Below, in pieces: positions 1-7,531 of a DNA stretch of 12,608 bases. Each line of letters begins with the position of its first letter. Within the stretch, counting starts at the first letter, position 1. Position numbers and translations under genes: made by a program. The DNA is from JBPBPI01 sp050954885 (GTDB lineage Bacteria > Pseudomonadota > Alphaproteobacteria > Caedimonadales > Caedimonadaceae): the NCBI GenBank assembly GCA_050954885.1, contig JBPBPI010000038.1, forward strand, positions 1 through 12,608. The letters are read 5' to 3'. The notes beneath the pieces are model-generated. The model made no database searches, was not told the origin of the DNA, and saw only the letters and a list, made by a program, of their open reading frames with translations.

Positions 1-3
1 CTA

Positions 4-98
4 TATCCATTGAGGGAACTCCTGATGTTTAAGTCTCAAGAGTTTACCTCAATACTAATGATCTTTTTTAATTATCCTTAAACGCAACTCGGGTTAAA
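4..98. repeat. Left arm of a perfect 95-bp inverted repeat
   Basis: This stretch is identical, base for base, to the reverse complement of 12514-12608; I aligned all 95 positions by eye and found no mismatch. Identity stops abruptly at position 98. Read on the minus strand, the arm contains the last codons of the small exported protein encoded at the right end (residues LTRVAFKDN and a TAA stop) followed by an imperfect stem-loop (arms 9-21 and 40-53, loop of 18 bases). In this left copy the coding remnant is not part of a gene: a TGA stop lies five codons upstream of it in the same frame. It could be a dispersed repeat at which the assembly stopped, an ancient or recent inverted duplication, or a fold-back artefact. 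Confidence 0.93.
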
Positions 99-119
99 GA
101 CGGTATAACCAGTCAAAAA

Positions 120-608
120 GTGATTAGCTTAGGCGATAATGTTGTAGAAAACAACGCAGAAATTGAAGATGATTGGGTTGATATTGATTATAAAAAGGTT
201 AGCTTTAAAGATTATATAAATCAAAAAATGGAAGCCTTGAAACCGGCGGCACAATTACTTCAACAACAATATAACCCAAATTATAACCCAGCAGATGTTG
301 AAAACGCTGTGACCACCAATGCGGCTGTGAATAAATATTTAGGTCTTGAAGATATGAATCAAGACGATCCTAGATTTGAGATGGATCATCCTGATCATCC
401 GCGTAACCAAGGCATTTATAAAACTATGACCGACGCGCAATTTGATAACATGACTGATAAAGATTCTAATGCCTATGCTGACATTGTTGATGATTACAAT
501 GATAAAATCATGAAAGAAAACCTTGAAACTGCACGTCAAACAAGAGATATGAAAGAGACAAAAGCTGAACCTCAAAAAGGATCTTGGTGGAATCCATTTG
601 GAAGATAA
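120..608 (+). CDS. Acidic orphan protein, possibly missing its 5' end
   Basis: I do not recognise this protein. With a GTG start at 120 it has 162 residues, is rich in Asp, Glu and Asn, and has no signal peptide or membrane segment. The N-terminal third carries an acidic stretch (EIEDDWVDIDYKK, about residues 14-26). The middle is Asn/Gln/Tyr-rich (QLLQQQYNPNYNP). The C-terminal part is charged and probably helical, ending in GSWWNPFGR. The start is doubtful: there is no clear Shine-Dalgarno sequence before 120, and the frame stays open upstream to a TAA at 69-71, reading through the edge of the inverted repeat without any ATG. The gene may therefore be a truncated remnant of a longer one cut at position 98. 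A strong palindrome follows about 25 bases after the stop and is consistent with the real 3' end of a transcribed gene. Confidence 0.6.
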   Translation: MISLGDNVVENNAEIEDDWVDIDYKKVSFKDYINQKMEALKPAAQLLQQQYNPNYNPADVENAVTTNAAVNKYLGLEDMNQDDPRFEMDHPDHPRNQGIYKTMTDAQFDNMTDKDSNAYADIVDDYNDKIMKENLETARQTRDMKETKAEPQKGSWWNPFGR

Positions 609-633
609 TCTTTATTAGTTAATCTGAATTAAA

Positions 634-675
634 ATAAATTAATGGCCCTGTTATATAACAGGGCCATTAATTTAT
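634..675. terminator. 42-bp perfect palindrome, likely bidirectional terminator
   Basis: Bases 634-675 form an uninterrupted palindrome; each half contains GGCCCTG or its complement flanked by AT pairs. As RNA it would fold into a long hairpin with a GC-rich middle. It sits 25 bases after the stop of the acidic orphan gene and is followed by a T-rich but broken tract (TTAATTTAT), so it is a plausible intrinsic terminator. Its perfect symmetry would make it work on either strand. It could instead be a copy of a dispersed palindromic repeat. Confidence 0.6.
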
Positions 676-905
676 CCAAAATTACACTTTTATATCGAAC
701 TGAAGTTAAAATATTTAATATCATTTTAGTTTAATTAACTTGAATTCTTAATGAAATATTTTTTATTTAAAATATTCGAACTTATATCTAAAATTGTATT
801 AAAAATATTTAATAAATATAATGCCTAAATGTTAATTTTTTATTGTAATTTAATTTTTTGAAACTATATATAAGAAATAACGCTTATATTTAGGAATTAT
901 AAAAA
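676..905. other. Very AT-rich spacer, no gene seen
   Basis: The spacer between the palindrome and the next gene is almost entirely A and T. No coding region is supported. Two similar motifs, TTAAAATATTTAATA near 707 and TTAAAAATATTTAATA near 797, recur within it; they may be simple low-complexity coincidence or bent-DNA/regulatory tracts. The promoter of the following gene must lie in its right part. The best candidate I see is TTGTAA at 843-848, a 16-base spacer and TATATA at 865-870, but so much of this DNA is AT that the match is weak. Confidence 0.5.
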
Positions 906-2723
906 ATGAAAATAAAAAAATTATTATTAGTGACAACATTTTTTTTGGGATCAATTTTACCAGTAATGAGCAGCAATGTTGATACAATAGTTGATGAAAG
1001 TAAACCTTCTTTCTTATCTTATAAACCTTTCTCAAGCTCGACATTTCAAGATTATTATACATTAAATCCTCAAGCTTTTAGGGGAATAAAAAAAATTGAT
1101 ATGGAACTGGTTCAAAAAAGACAATCATCACCTCAAAGTTATCAGCAGGATCATTTACACAATGAGACTTTAAAAACACTTACACATGAATGGAAAAAAT
1201 ATTTTTCAAATCTTAAAGATCAGCATGCTGATTTATCAAATATGAATGATGTCATTGACACATTAGTATCAGAAATTAACTCACATCTTGATAATCAACA
1301 AGTGAGTTTACAATGGGTAACTTCTTTACCTGCTCGTTTTGCAGCTGGTTTAAGCCAGCCATCTGAAGATGAGAAGACAGTTTATAATAGTATTTTAGAT
1401 ACGCCAAATTATGAACGATTTTTTGAAAATGATGTTTGGAAAAGTTTTTCTGCTTTCAATGCATTGTTTAATGAAGACATTGCAATAGACTTTAACAAAA
1501 CTTATACAAATTTACCCCACCAATATCGCAACCTTGTTCAAGAAAATATTAGATTATATCTCTCACCCCCTGTTTTATATCCTGTAAATGATATTGTTTA
1601 TTTTTCCCCTCTTGAATTAATGATGCTTTATTTGTCTGATATTCATCCTTTAGCTTTGACGAAAATAAGTGCTAAAAGAAAAGCACATGGTGTGGGTGAT
1701 CAAGAAAATACTACAATATTTGGCCATTTTTTTCACGATAAATTTCATGCTGAAATGGATAGTCAACAACAAGCTTTGGCACAACATATTTTAGATCAAT
1801 CAGATTATGCATCTGAAGTGGGTAAAAATGTCTCAGATTTTATTAAATCTTATACACCTTATGCTGTAGAACGATATCAAAAAATAAAAGATGTTTTTAA
1901 ACATATTTTAGAAGTTAAAATGGCAGAAGCTGTTCAAGAAAATAATTCCAAATTACCAAATCAAAATCTCTTAGCTCTTTTTTTGGGTATACATGAATAT
2001 GCAATTTGGAATTCAGCCATGTTTCAAACAGACTCAGCAGCTGACCTTGTGTCTCAATTTACAGAAAATACGATATCAGCTTTAGAATCTCCTTATGCAT
2101 GGGAATCACCAGAAGATGTTTTTGAAACAGATGCTTATACAGGGAAATCTTTGTTAAGTGATGAAGAAATTATTAAACTTTCAGGTATAAAAAACCAACC
2201 ATTACAACATCAAGTTTCTGAATTTAAACAATATTTAGATGCAGATATTGATACTGTAAAAGTTGAGCGGTCTACACGCTTTATTGATGTTACATTATTG
2301 TTAAAAACAGGTCAGACAATTAAGAAGTCTTATGCAACACTTGCACATAAACTTAAAAATAGTGATGATATTCTAAATTTATTACGTTTTTCAGGTGTGA
2401 ACGATTTGGTGGCTAACTATAGACCTTTATTAACACCTGAAGCACATACAGAACAGGAAGAAATTCTTGGAAATTTTAGAAAAGTTGAAAATGAAATTAC
2501 TAAGGGATATATTAGCATACTTCAGCAAACTTGCACAACTTTGGTAACAAATTTTAGATATTCTGCTTTAAGTATTTTAGATCAAGGATATGAAAAATCG
2601 TTTCAAGCTTGGAGTCAACAAAATAGACAAAAAACGAGAGAACTTTATAACAATACGAAGACAATTTTGTCACCTAAATTTGAGCTTATGTCTCATCCTA
2701 AAGTTAAATTGTTAAACTATTAA
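906..2723 (+). CDS. Large exported protein of unknown function (605 aa)
   Basis: I do not recognise a family. The N-terminus is a classical Sec signal peptide: MKIKK, a hydrophobic core LLLVTTFFLGSILPV, and likely cleavage just after it (around MSS, residues 21-23). The mature protein would be a soluble, mostly helical periplasmic or secreted protein of about 580 residues with only one Cys (near residue 546) and no further membrane segment. A His-rich patch, GHFFHDKFHAE, lies around residues 274-284 but does not match a metal-enzyme motif known to me. The start is supported by AGGA at 892-895, ten bases before the ATG. Codon use is clearly more AT-rich than in the housekeeping genes downstream, which fits a fast-evolving or acquired accessory gene. 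It converges on rluD with a 17-base gap and shares no operon with recognised genes. An effector or envelope role is speculation. Confidence 0.85.
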   Translation: MKIKKLLLVTTFFLGSILPVMSSNVDTIVDESKPSFLSYKPFSSSTFQDYYTLNPQAFRGIKKIDMELVQKRQSSPQSYQQDHLHNETLKTLTHEWKKYFSNLKDQHADLSNMNDVIDTLVSEINSHLDNQQVSLQWVTSLPARFAAGLSQPSEDEKTVYNSILDTPNYERFFENDVWKSFSAFNALFNEDIAIDFNKTYTNLPHQYRNLVQENIRLYLSPPVLYPVNDIVYFSPLELMMLYLSDIHPLALTKISAKRKAHGVGDQENTTIFGHFFHDKFHAEMDSQQQALAQHILDQSDYASEVGKNVSDFIKSYTPYAVERYQKIKDVFKHILEVKMAEAVQENNSKLPNQNLLALFLGIHEYAIWNSAMFQTDSAADLVSQFTENTISALESPYAWESPEDVFETDAYTGKSLLSDEEIIKLSGIKNQPLQHQVSEFKQYLDADIDTVKVERSTRFIDVTLLLKTGQTIKKSYATLAHKLKNSDDILNLLRFSGVNDLVANYRPLLTPEAHTEQEEILGNFRKVENEITKGYISILQQTCTTLVTNFRYSALSILDQGYEKSFQAWSQQNRQKTRELYNNTKTILSPKFELMSHPKVKLLNY

Positions 2724-2740
2724 ATAATTCTTTATCGTTT

Positions 2741-3718
2741 TTATTTCCCAATGATTTTAATCATATCTTCAAATATTTGAAGAGCTTGATTGAAATCATC
2801 AGGAAGGGGTTGTTGAAATTTTAGCATTTGATGCGTTTGAGGATGGATAAATTCAAGGCGTTCTGCATGTAACAAAGGACGTTGCGTACCTGTAATCTCA
2901 TCAATTGATTTTCTCAATTGAACACTGATTCCCCGTGGTGTTTTACCGTATAAAGGATCACCGATCACAGGATGACTTTGGGATGCAAGGTGCACGCGAA
3001 TTTGATGGGTACGGCCCGTTTCAAGTTTACATTCAACCAAACTGGCGATCGTGCCAAAAATTTTTAACGTTTTATAATGAGTGATCGCTGCTTTGCCCCC
3101 GCGCGCGACGATCGCCATCTTTTGTCGGTTATGAGGACTGCGTCCAAGGTCACCTGTAATTGTGCCATGAAGGGGATTTAAAACACCCCAAACCAAAGCT
3201 TGATAAGTGCGATTTAAAGTACGTTCCGCAAATTGTTCGCTTAATCCGCGATGCGCGGCGTCATGCTTGGCCACCACCAAGAGTCCACTGGTTCCCTTGT
3301 CTAAACGATGCACAATGCCGGGACGTTTAACACCCCCAATGCCTGATAGAGATAATTCACAATGTGCTAGTAGAGCATTGACCAGGGTTTGATCCAAAGA
3401 GCCAGGTGCTGGATGAACCACCATACCAACCGGTTTATTGATCACCAAAAGGTCGTCATCTTCGTAAACAATATCAAGATGAATGTTTTGAGCTTGAGGG
3501 ATGGCATCGATGGCGGCTGGAATTATAATTTCAACTTCTTGGCCCGAAATTGATTTTTGAGAAGTAGTTGCACAAACACCATTAATTTTAACATGGCCTT
3601 GGCGAATTAAATTTTGAATACGCGTGCGACTAAGATCAGAACACTGTTTGGTGATCAAAATATCAAGTCGTTGTCCGTTGTCTTCAAGATCAATAGTAAA
3701 TTTTTTGATGTCATGCAT
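2741..3718 (-). CDS. rluD: 23S rRNA pseudouridine synthase, RluD type
   Basis: This is an RluA/RluD-family enzyme that isomerises uridines to pseudouridines in the large-subunit rRNA; in E. coli RluD acts on helix 69 (1911, 1915, 1917). An S4 RNA-binding domain occupies roughly residues 12-65 (GQRLDILI, then RTRIQNLIRQGHVKINGV). The catalytic domain follows, with the signature HRLDKGTSGLLVVAKHD; the catalytic Asp is in HRLD, about residue 140. Later come RTHQIRVHLA and GDPLYG, both typical of the family. Length from the ATG at 3718 (325 aa) matches the family. A TTG at 3739, adding seven residues, is preceded by a good Shine-Dalgarno sequence (AGGGA, five bases away), whereas the ATG has none; the N-terminal alignment with E. 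coli RluD favours the ATG, so the start is unresolved. It lies downstream of degP on the same strand and is probably co-transcribed. Assignment to RluD rather than RluA/RluC is likely but not proven. Confidence 0.93.
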   Translation of the reverse strand: MHDIKKFTIDLEDNGQRLDILITKQCSDLSRTRIQNLIRQGHVKINGVCATTSQKSISGQEVEIIIPAAIDAIPQAQNIHLDIVYEDDDLLVINKPVGMVVHPAPGSLDQTLVNALLAHCELSLSGIGGVKRPGIVHRLDKGTSGLLVVAKHDAAHRGLSEQFAERTLNRTYQALVWGVLNPLHGTITGDLGRSPHNRQKMAIVARGGKAAITHYKTLKIFGTIASLVECKLETGRTHQIRVHLASQSHPVIGDPLYGKTPRGISVQLRKSIDEITGTQRPLLHAERLEFIHPQTHQMLKFQQPLPDDFNQALQIFEDMIKIIGK

Positions 3719-3730
3719 AAGTGTAATGAA

Positions 3731-3747
3731 GGACGGCAATGCCGTCC
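3731..3747. repeat. Short palindrome over the possible rluD start
   Basis: GGACGGCA, one base, TGCCGTCC: two perfect 8-base arms between the end of degP and rluD. On the minus strand it spans the candidate AGGGA ribosome site and the alternative TTG start of rluD, but not the downstream ATG. There is no T-tract after it on either strand in the expected position, so it is not a good intrinsic terminator. It may be a small dispersed repeat or an element that affects translation of rluD. Confidence 0.6.
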
Positions 3748-3757
3748 CTAAAAAAGT

Positions 3758-5401
3758 TTAACGATTTTTCTCTTTTGTGTTATCTGATTCTTTGTTTTTG
3801 TTGGTCGTCTCTGGTTCTTTAGCCTTTTCTTTATCCGCGTCTTTATCTTTTTCATCAATAGGCTCTTCTAAAGACAAAGCAACATAACGTGGGCTTTTTC
3901 CTTGATTAATGGAAAGAAGAACAACCTTCTTGCCATTTTTACGAACATTATCAACAAAGCTTTTCAATTGTTTTGTATCGGTTATCTTTTCATGAATATT
4001 TTCTGAAATGATTTCCATCAACACATTACCGGGCCGGATACCTTTATCAGCAGCTTCGCTTTCAGGATCAACATATACAATCAACAAACCGCGTTTGTCT
4101 TCGGTCATGCCGTAGCGTTCATATTGTGAAGGCTTGATGACTTGAAAAGCCATGCCTAAAGTTAAACGATTTTGTGTTTTATCAATTTTTTTATCATCGA
4201 TGTCGTCTGTTGAAATGAGACCTTCTTTTTCAGCCTCTTCAAATTCACCAATCGTAATTTCAAGTTTTACCTCTTGTCCGTTGCGCCACACAACAATTGG
4301 TGTTTTGCTGCCAATAGGGGCTTCACCCGCGATACGCGGCAATAAACGTGATTCTTTCACGGCTTGATTATTAAGAGATAAAATAATATCGCCATTTTTG
4401 AGACCTGCTGGTGTTGCAGGACCTGATGGGTAAATATAACTTACCAAAGCACCCATTGGTTTTTTAAGACCTAGTGATTGAGCGACATCTTCGGTGACAG
4501 GTTGAATGCCAACGCCCAACCAACCGCGTTTGGTTCGACCATATTTTTTAAGTTGTTCAACCACAGCTTTTGCCGTTGTTTCGGGAATGGCAAATCCAAT
4601 ACCAATGCTGCCACCATTAGGCGATAAGATAGCTGTGTTAACGCCAATGACTTGGCCATTAATATTAAAAATAGGTCCGCCAGAGTTTCCAACATTGATA
4701 GATGCATCAATTTGAAAGTAACCAGGGACATAGTCTGCAGTGGCAGAATTGGGCGCGCGAATAGAAATATCACGGGCAATGGTTGAAATAATACCATGGG
4801 TTACAGTGCTTGAAAGACCATAAGGATTTCCAATGGCGATCACCCATTCTCCAACCCGACTTTTACTAGCATCGCCCCAACTAACGGTTGTTAATTTTTT
4901 ATCTGTTTTGATCTTCAGTAAAGCAATGTCAGTTCGAGGATCGCGTCCAACGACCTGAGCTTCATACTCGTTTTTATCGGCATCATCCAAAATGATGGTA
5001 ATTTTATCAGCATCTTCCACCACATGGTTACAAGTGACGATAAAAGCTTCATTACCTTCTTGAGAAATGATAAATCCAGAACCCAAGGAAGCCGTTTTAC
5101 GTGGCCTTGATTGTGGTCCTTCTTGAAAATGACGAAATAATTCTTCAAGAGGCGAACCTGAAGGAAAATTAGGCATTTCCATGGGAATACGATTACGTGG
5201 AATTTCAGTCATGGTTGAAATATTCACCACAGCACTTTGAAGCGGCTCGACAATATCGGCAAAGTTAGGTGGTGCAACAGATGGCTTTGATAAAGTAATG
5301 CCAGCCCTTGCATGATGAGAGTTAAAAGTACTTATTAAAGATACAAAAACACTGGACAACAAGAGGGCTGAACGAATTTTATTTGTTTGATAATTTAACA
5401 C
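3758..5401 (-). CDS. degP: Periplasmic serine protease/chaperone DegP (HtrA, Do family)
   Basis: DegP degrades or refolds misfolded envelope proteins. From a GTG at 5401 it has 547 residues. A signal peptide (core ALLLSSVFVSLIST, cleavage probably after HARA) is followed by the trypsin-like domain, residues about 50-270. The catalytic triad is visible: His126 in CNHVVEDAD, Asp158 in DPRTDIALLK, Ser240 in GNSGGP. Two PDZ domains follow, about 285-390 (RGWLGVGIQPV onward) and 410-505. The tail, about 513-547, is a Lys/Glu/Asp-rich low-complexity stretch (DEKDKDADKEKAKEPE). The GTG start is chosen because GAGG lies five bases before it and it begins 10 bases after the hflC stop; the longer open frame up to 5476 would overlap hflC by 65 bases and bury the signal peptide. 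It is the third gene of the hflK-hflC-degP operon, a common alphaproteobacterial order. Confidence 0.96.
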   Translation of the reverse strand: MLNYQTNKIRSALLLSSVFVSLISTFNSHHARAGITLSKPSVAPPNFADIVEPLQSAVVNISTMTEIPRNRIPMEMPNFPSGSPLEELFRHFQEGPQSRPRKTASLGSGFIISQEGNEAFIVTCNHVVEDADKITIILDDADKNEYEAQVVGRDPRTDIALLKIKTDKKLTTVSWGDASKSRVGEWVIAIGNPYGLSSTVTHGIISTIARDISIRAPNSATADYVPGYFQIDASINVGNSGGPIFNINGQVIGVNTAILSPNGGSIGIGFAIPETTAKAVVEQLKKYGRTKRGWLGVGIQPVTEDVAQSLGLKKPMGALVSYIYPSGPATPAGLKNGDIILSLNNQAVKESRLLPRIAGEAPIGSKTPIVVWRNGQEVKLEITIGEFEEAEKEGLISTDDIDDKKIDKTQNRLTLGMAFQVIKPSQYERYGMTEDKRGLLIVYVDPESEAADKGIRPGNVLMEIISENIHEKITDTKQLKSFVDNVRKNGKKVVLLSINQGKSPRYVALSLEEPIDEKDKDADKEKAKEPETTNKNKESDNTKEKNR

Positions 5402-5411
5402 AATATCCTCA

Positions 5412-6287
5412 TTATGGTTGCGGATTATTTTTATATTCCATGTATTTAAAGAAAGAATTATGAGGCGATAAAACAAAGGTTGTCTCTGATCCGCCTAATG
5501 CTTCACCATACGCCATCATAGAACGATAAAATCCGGCAAACTCAGCGTCTTGACCAAAAGCTTCTGCATAAATTTTAGTGGCCTCTGCGTCGCCTTGTCC
5601 GCGCAAAATTTCAGATTTTTTTCGGCCTTCGGCTAATATAATTGTACGATCGCGATCTGCTTTAGCACGAATAATTTGGGCTTGCTCATCACCTTCTGCT
5701 CGGAATTGTTTGGCTTCTTGACGTCTTTCACTTTCCATTCGATTAAAAATGGCTTCACTGTTTTCTGCCGGCAAATCAGCACGAATAATCCGAACATCTT
5801 CAATATAAACCCCAAAAGATTTAACAGAAGCTTGGGCTTTTTTCTGAATTTCATTCATAATTTTAATACGGTGATCGGACAGCATTTCTGATAAAGGCGC
5901 GCGACCAATAACTTCTTGCATAATGTCTGGCATAATTTTGCCTAGACGATTTTGCAAACCTTCTTTGGTCGTTACTTTCTTGAAAAAAGTTAAAACATCC
6001 GTAATACGATAGCGGACATATAAATCAACCACCATACGTTTTTGATCCCCTGCATTAACTTCAATTACCGGAAGATTATAAGTTAAAAGCCTGCGATCAA
6101 AAAATTTAACCTCCTGAATAAAAGGAATTTTCATTTTAAGACCAGGAGTTTCAATGACGCGTACCATTTTACCAAATTGTAAAACCAAAGCATTTTCAGC
6201 TTGATCAACAATGAAAAAAGAACTAGTGATCAAAAAAACAAAGGCAAGGCCCAGGGCTAAAATACTTGCAAGTGTTGACTGTTTCAT
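5412..6287 (-). CDS. hflC: HflC, SPFH-domain regulator of FtsH
   Basis: HflC pairs with HflK to form a large inner-membrane assembly that encloses and modulates the FtsH protease. The 291-residue protein has one N-terminal membrane segment (about residues 7-28, LASILALGLAFVFLITSSFF) and then the SPFH/band 7 domain, starting with VDQAENALVLQFGKMVRVI. A long charged helical region follows (about 180-235, with RRQEAKQFRAEGDEQAQ and ILRGQGDAEATKIYAEAF). The C-terminus carries the HflC-typical FYRSMMAYGEAL and FVLSPHNSFFKYM. Length fits the family. Its ATG overlaps the hflK stop by four bases (ATGA), a strong sign of translational coupling, and degP begins ten bases after its stop. Confidence 0.97.
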   Translation of the reverse strand: MKQSTLASILALGLAFVFLITSSFFIVDQAENALVLQFGKMVRVIETPGLKMKIPFIQEVKFFDRRLLTYNLPVIEVNAGDQKRMVVDLYVRYRITDVLTFFKKVTTKEGLQNRLGKIMPDIMQEVIGRAPLSEMLSDHRIKIMNEIQKKAQASVKSFGVYIEDVRIIRADLPAENSEAIFNRMESERRQEAKQFRAEGDEQAQIIRAKADRDRTIILAEGRKKSEILRGQGDAEATKIYAEAFGQDAEFAGFYRSMMAYGEALGGSETTFVLSPHNSFFKYMEYKNNPQP

Positions 6288-7414
6288 TGATTGGTTGTCT
6301 CCGAATCTTTCTTTGGCTTTTGTAGAGATGGCAAGGGTAGATAAGGCAAAACACCTTGAGTATTCCCATTATTATCTAAAATAACTTTATTCACACCTTT
6401 GAGAAGTTTGGTCATAGCATCAATATAGATACGTTGGCGTGTCACATCAGGGGCTGCTTTATATTCTTTTAAAAGATTTAAAAATCTTTCACTTTGACCT
6501 TGTGCATCCGCCACCACTGATTGACGATACGCTTCTGCATTTTCAGTCAATTGAGCCGCTTGCCCGCGTGCTTCTGGGATGATTGAATTTTCGTACTCTT
6601 TGGCTCCATTGCGTTTACTTTCCAAATCGGCCCGTGCGCGTTGAACGTCACGATGAGAATCGATAACTTTGATCGGTGGATTTGGCTTTTCTAAAAGAAT
6701 TTGTTGAATTTCAATACCATTACCATAGGAATCCATCATCTTTTGCAAAAGATTTTTGGCGTCCATACTAATTTTATTTTTACCCTTGGTGAGAGCATCC
6801 GCAAATTGTGTTTGTGCAATCACCTCACGAACCGCACTTTCAGCTGCTACCTTGACAGTTTGTTGAGGTGTAGGATCGTTAAATAAATATTTCACGGGAT
6901 CTTTGATAAACCATAAGACAGAGAATTTCATATGAAGAATATTCTCGTCACCTGTCAGCATCAAATTGCTGCTTTCTTCATTTATTAAAACTTTATCAGA
7001 TTTGACTTGGATACCGCTCATGGTCTGATTAACTTCAGAAATCCAAAGAATATTAACAGATTCAAAAGGGGCAGGAAGATGATATCTGAGTCCAGGCTCA
7101 GTGGTGCCAATATATTTGCCAAAGCGTTGTTCGATACCAACGCGGCCCTCTGATACATAATAAAAACCTGTTGACATCCAAAGAGCAAAAGCCACAAAAA
7201 AAGCAATCCAGATAAAATGAACATTACCAGAACCACCACCTGGAAGATTATTTTTAATATAATCTTGGGCTTTGAGGATAATATTTTCAATATCCGGCGG
7301 CGAGGCAGATTTTTGCCTGTCGCGATTTCCCCAAGGATTTTTAGGTTCTTCCCCTGGATCACGGCCCCAAGGTCCATTATTATTGCTTTGTTGGCTATTC
7401 CAAGACAGAGACAA
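6284..7414 (-). CDS. hflK: HflK, SPFH-domain partner of HflC
   Basis: HflK is the larger subunit of the HflKC complex that controls FtsH. The 376-residue protein begins with a Gly/Pro/Asn/Trp-rich cytoplasmic head (NNNGPWGRDPGEEPKNPWGN), typical of HflK. It has one membrane segment at about residues 66-86 and then the SPFH domain (YYVSEGRVGIEQRFGKYIG onward). The helical part contains RADLESKRNGAKEYENSIIPEARGQAAQ and ends in a long helix with SERFLNLLKEYKAAPDVTRQRIY. Start codon is TTG at 7414, supported by AGGAGA (7426-7421) at good spacing; no better start exists nearby. It is the first gene of the hflK-hflC-degP operon and is divergent from mrp. Confidence 0.96.
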   Translation of the reverse strand: MSLSWNSQQSNNNGPWGRDPGEEPKNPWGNRDRQKSASPPDIENIILKAQDYIKNNLPGGGSGNVHFIWIAFFVAFALWMSTGFYYVSEGRVGIEQRFGKYIGTTEPGLRYHLPAPFESVNILWISEVNQTMSGIQVKSDKVLINEESSNLMLTGDENILHMKFSVLWFIKDPVKYLFNDPTPQQTVKVAAESAVREVIAQTQFADALTKGKNKISMDAKNLLQKMMDSYGNGIEIQQILLEKPNPPIKVIDSHRDVQRARADLESKRNGAKEYENSIIPEARGQAAQLTENAEAYRQSVVADAQGQSERFLNLLKEYKAAPDVTRQRIYIDAMTKLLKGVNKVILDNNGNTQGVLPYLPLPSLQKPKKDSETTNQ

Positions 7415-7492
7415 AATTTCTCTCCTAAAGATATTTAATGTTTTTATCAGATCAAAGTTTGTGTTGAACTTAAAATAGAGTTATAGGACAGT

Positions 7493-7521
7493 TATGGAAA
7501 AGACGCAAGACAGCCGTCAAG
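7493..7521 (-). promoter_or_regulatory. Candidate heat-shock-type promoter of the hflK operon
   Basis: Read on the minus strand, CTTGAC (7521-7516) is followed after 18 bases by CCATAAC. This resembles the CTTGAC plus C-rich/TAT pattern described for RpoH (sigma-32) promoters of alphaproteobacteria, and also weakly a housekeeping promoter. It lies about 80 bases before the hflK TTG. degP and hflKC homologues are commonly heat-shock regulated, which fits. The site overlaps the ribosome-binding region of divergent mrp. Match by eye only. Confidence 0.35.
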
Positions 7522-7531
7522 GAAAGTTTAT

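Noticed and set aside
850..1062. Antisense frame over the start of the 605-residue gene
   Set aside because: It covers the signal peptide and promoter of a better supported gene and has only AT-rich low-complexity content.
4471..4797. 108-residue frame inside degP
   Set aside because: A shadow in another frame of the conserved protease and PDZ-coding sequence; no independent support.
5402..5476. Longer degP reading frame starting at 5476
   Set aside because: It would overlap hflC by 65 bases and put 25 residues before the signal peptide; the GTG at 5401 has a good ribosome site and sits right after the hflC stop.
7464..7497. Housekeeping promoter for mrp (TTGAAC at 7464)
   Set aside because: No -10 element at 16-18 bases distance; nearest TATAGG- and TTATGG-like boxes are at wrong spacing.
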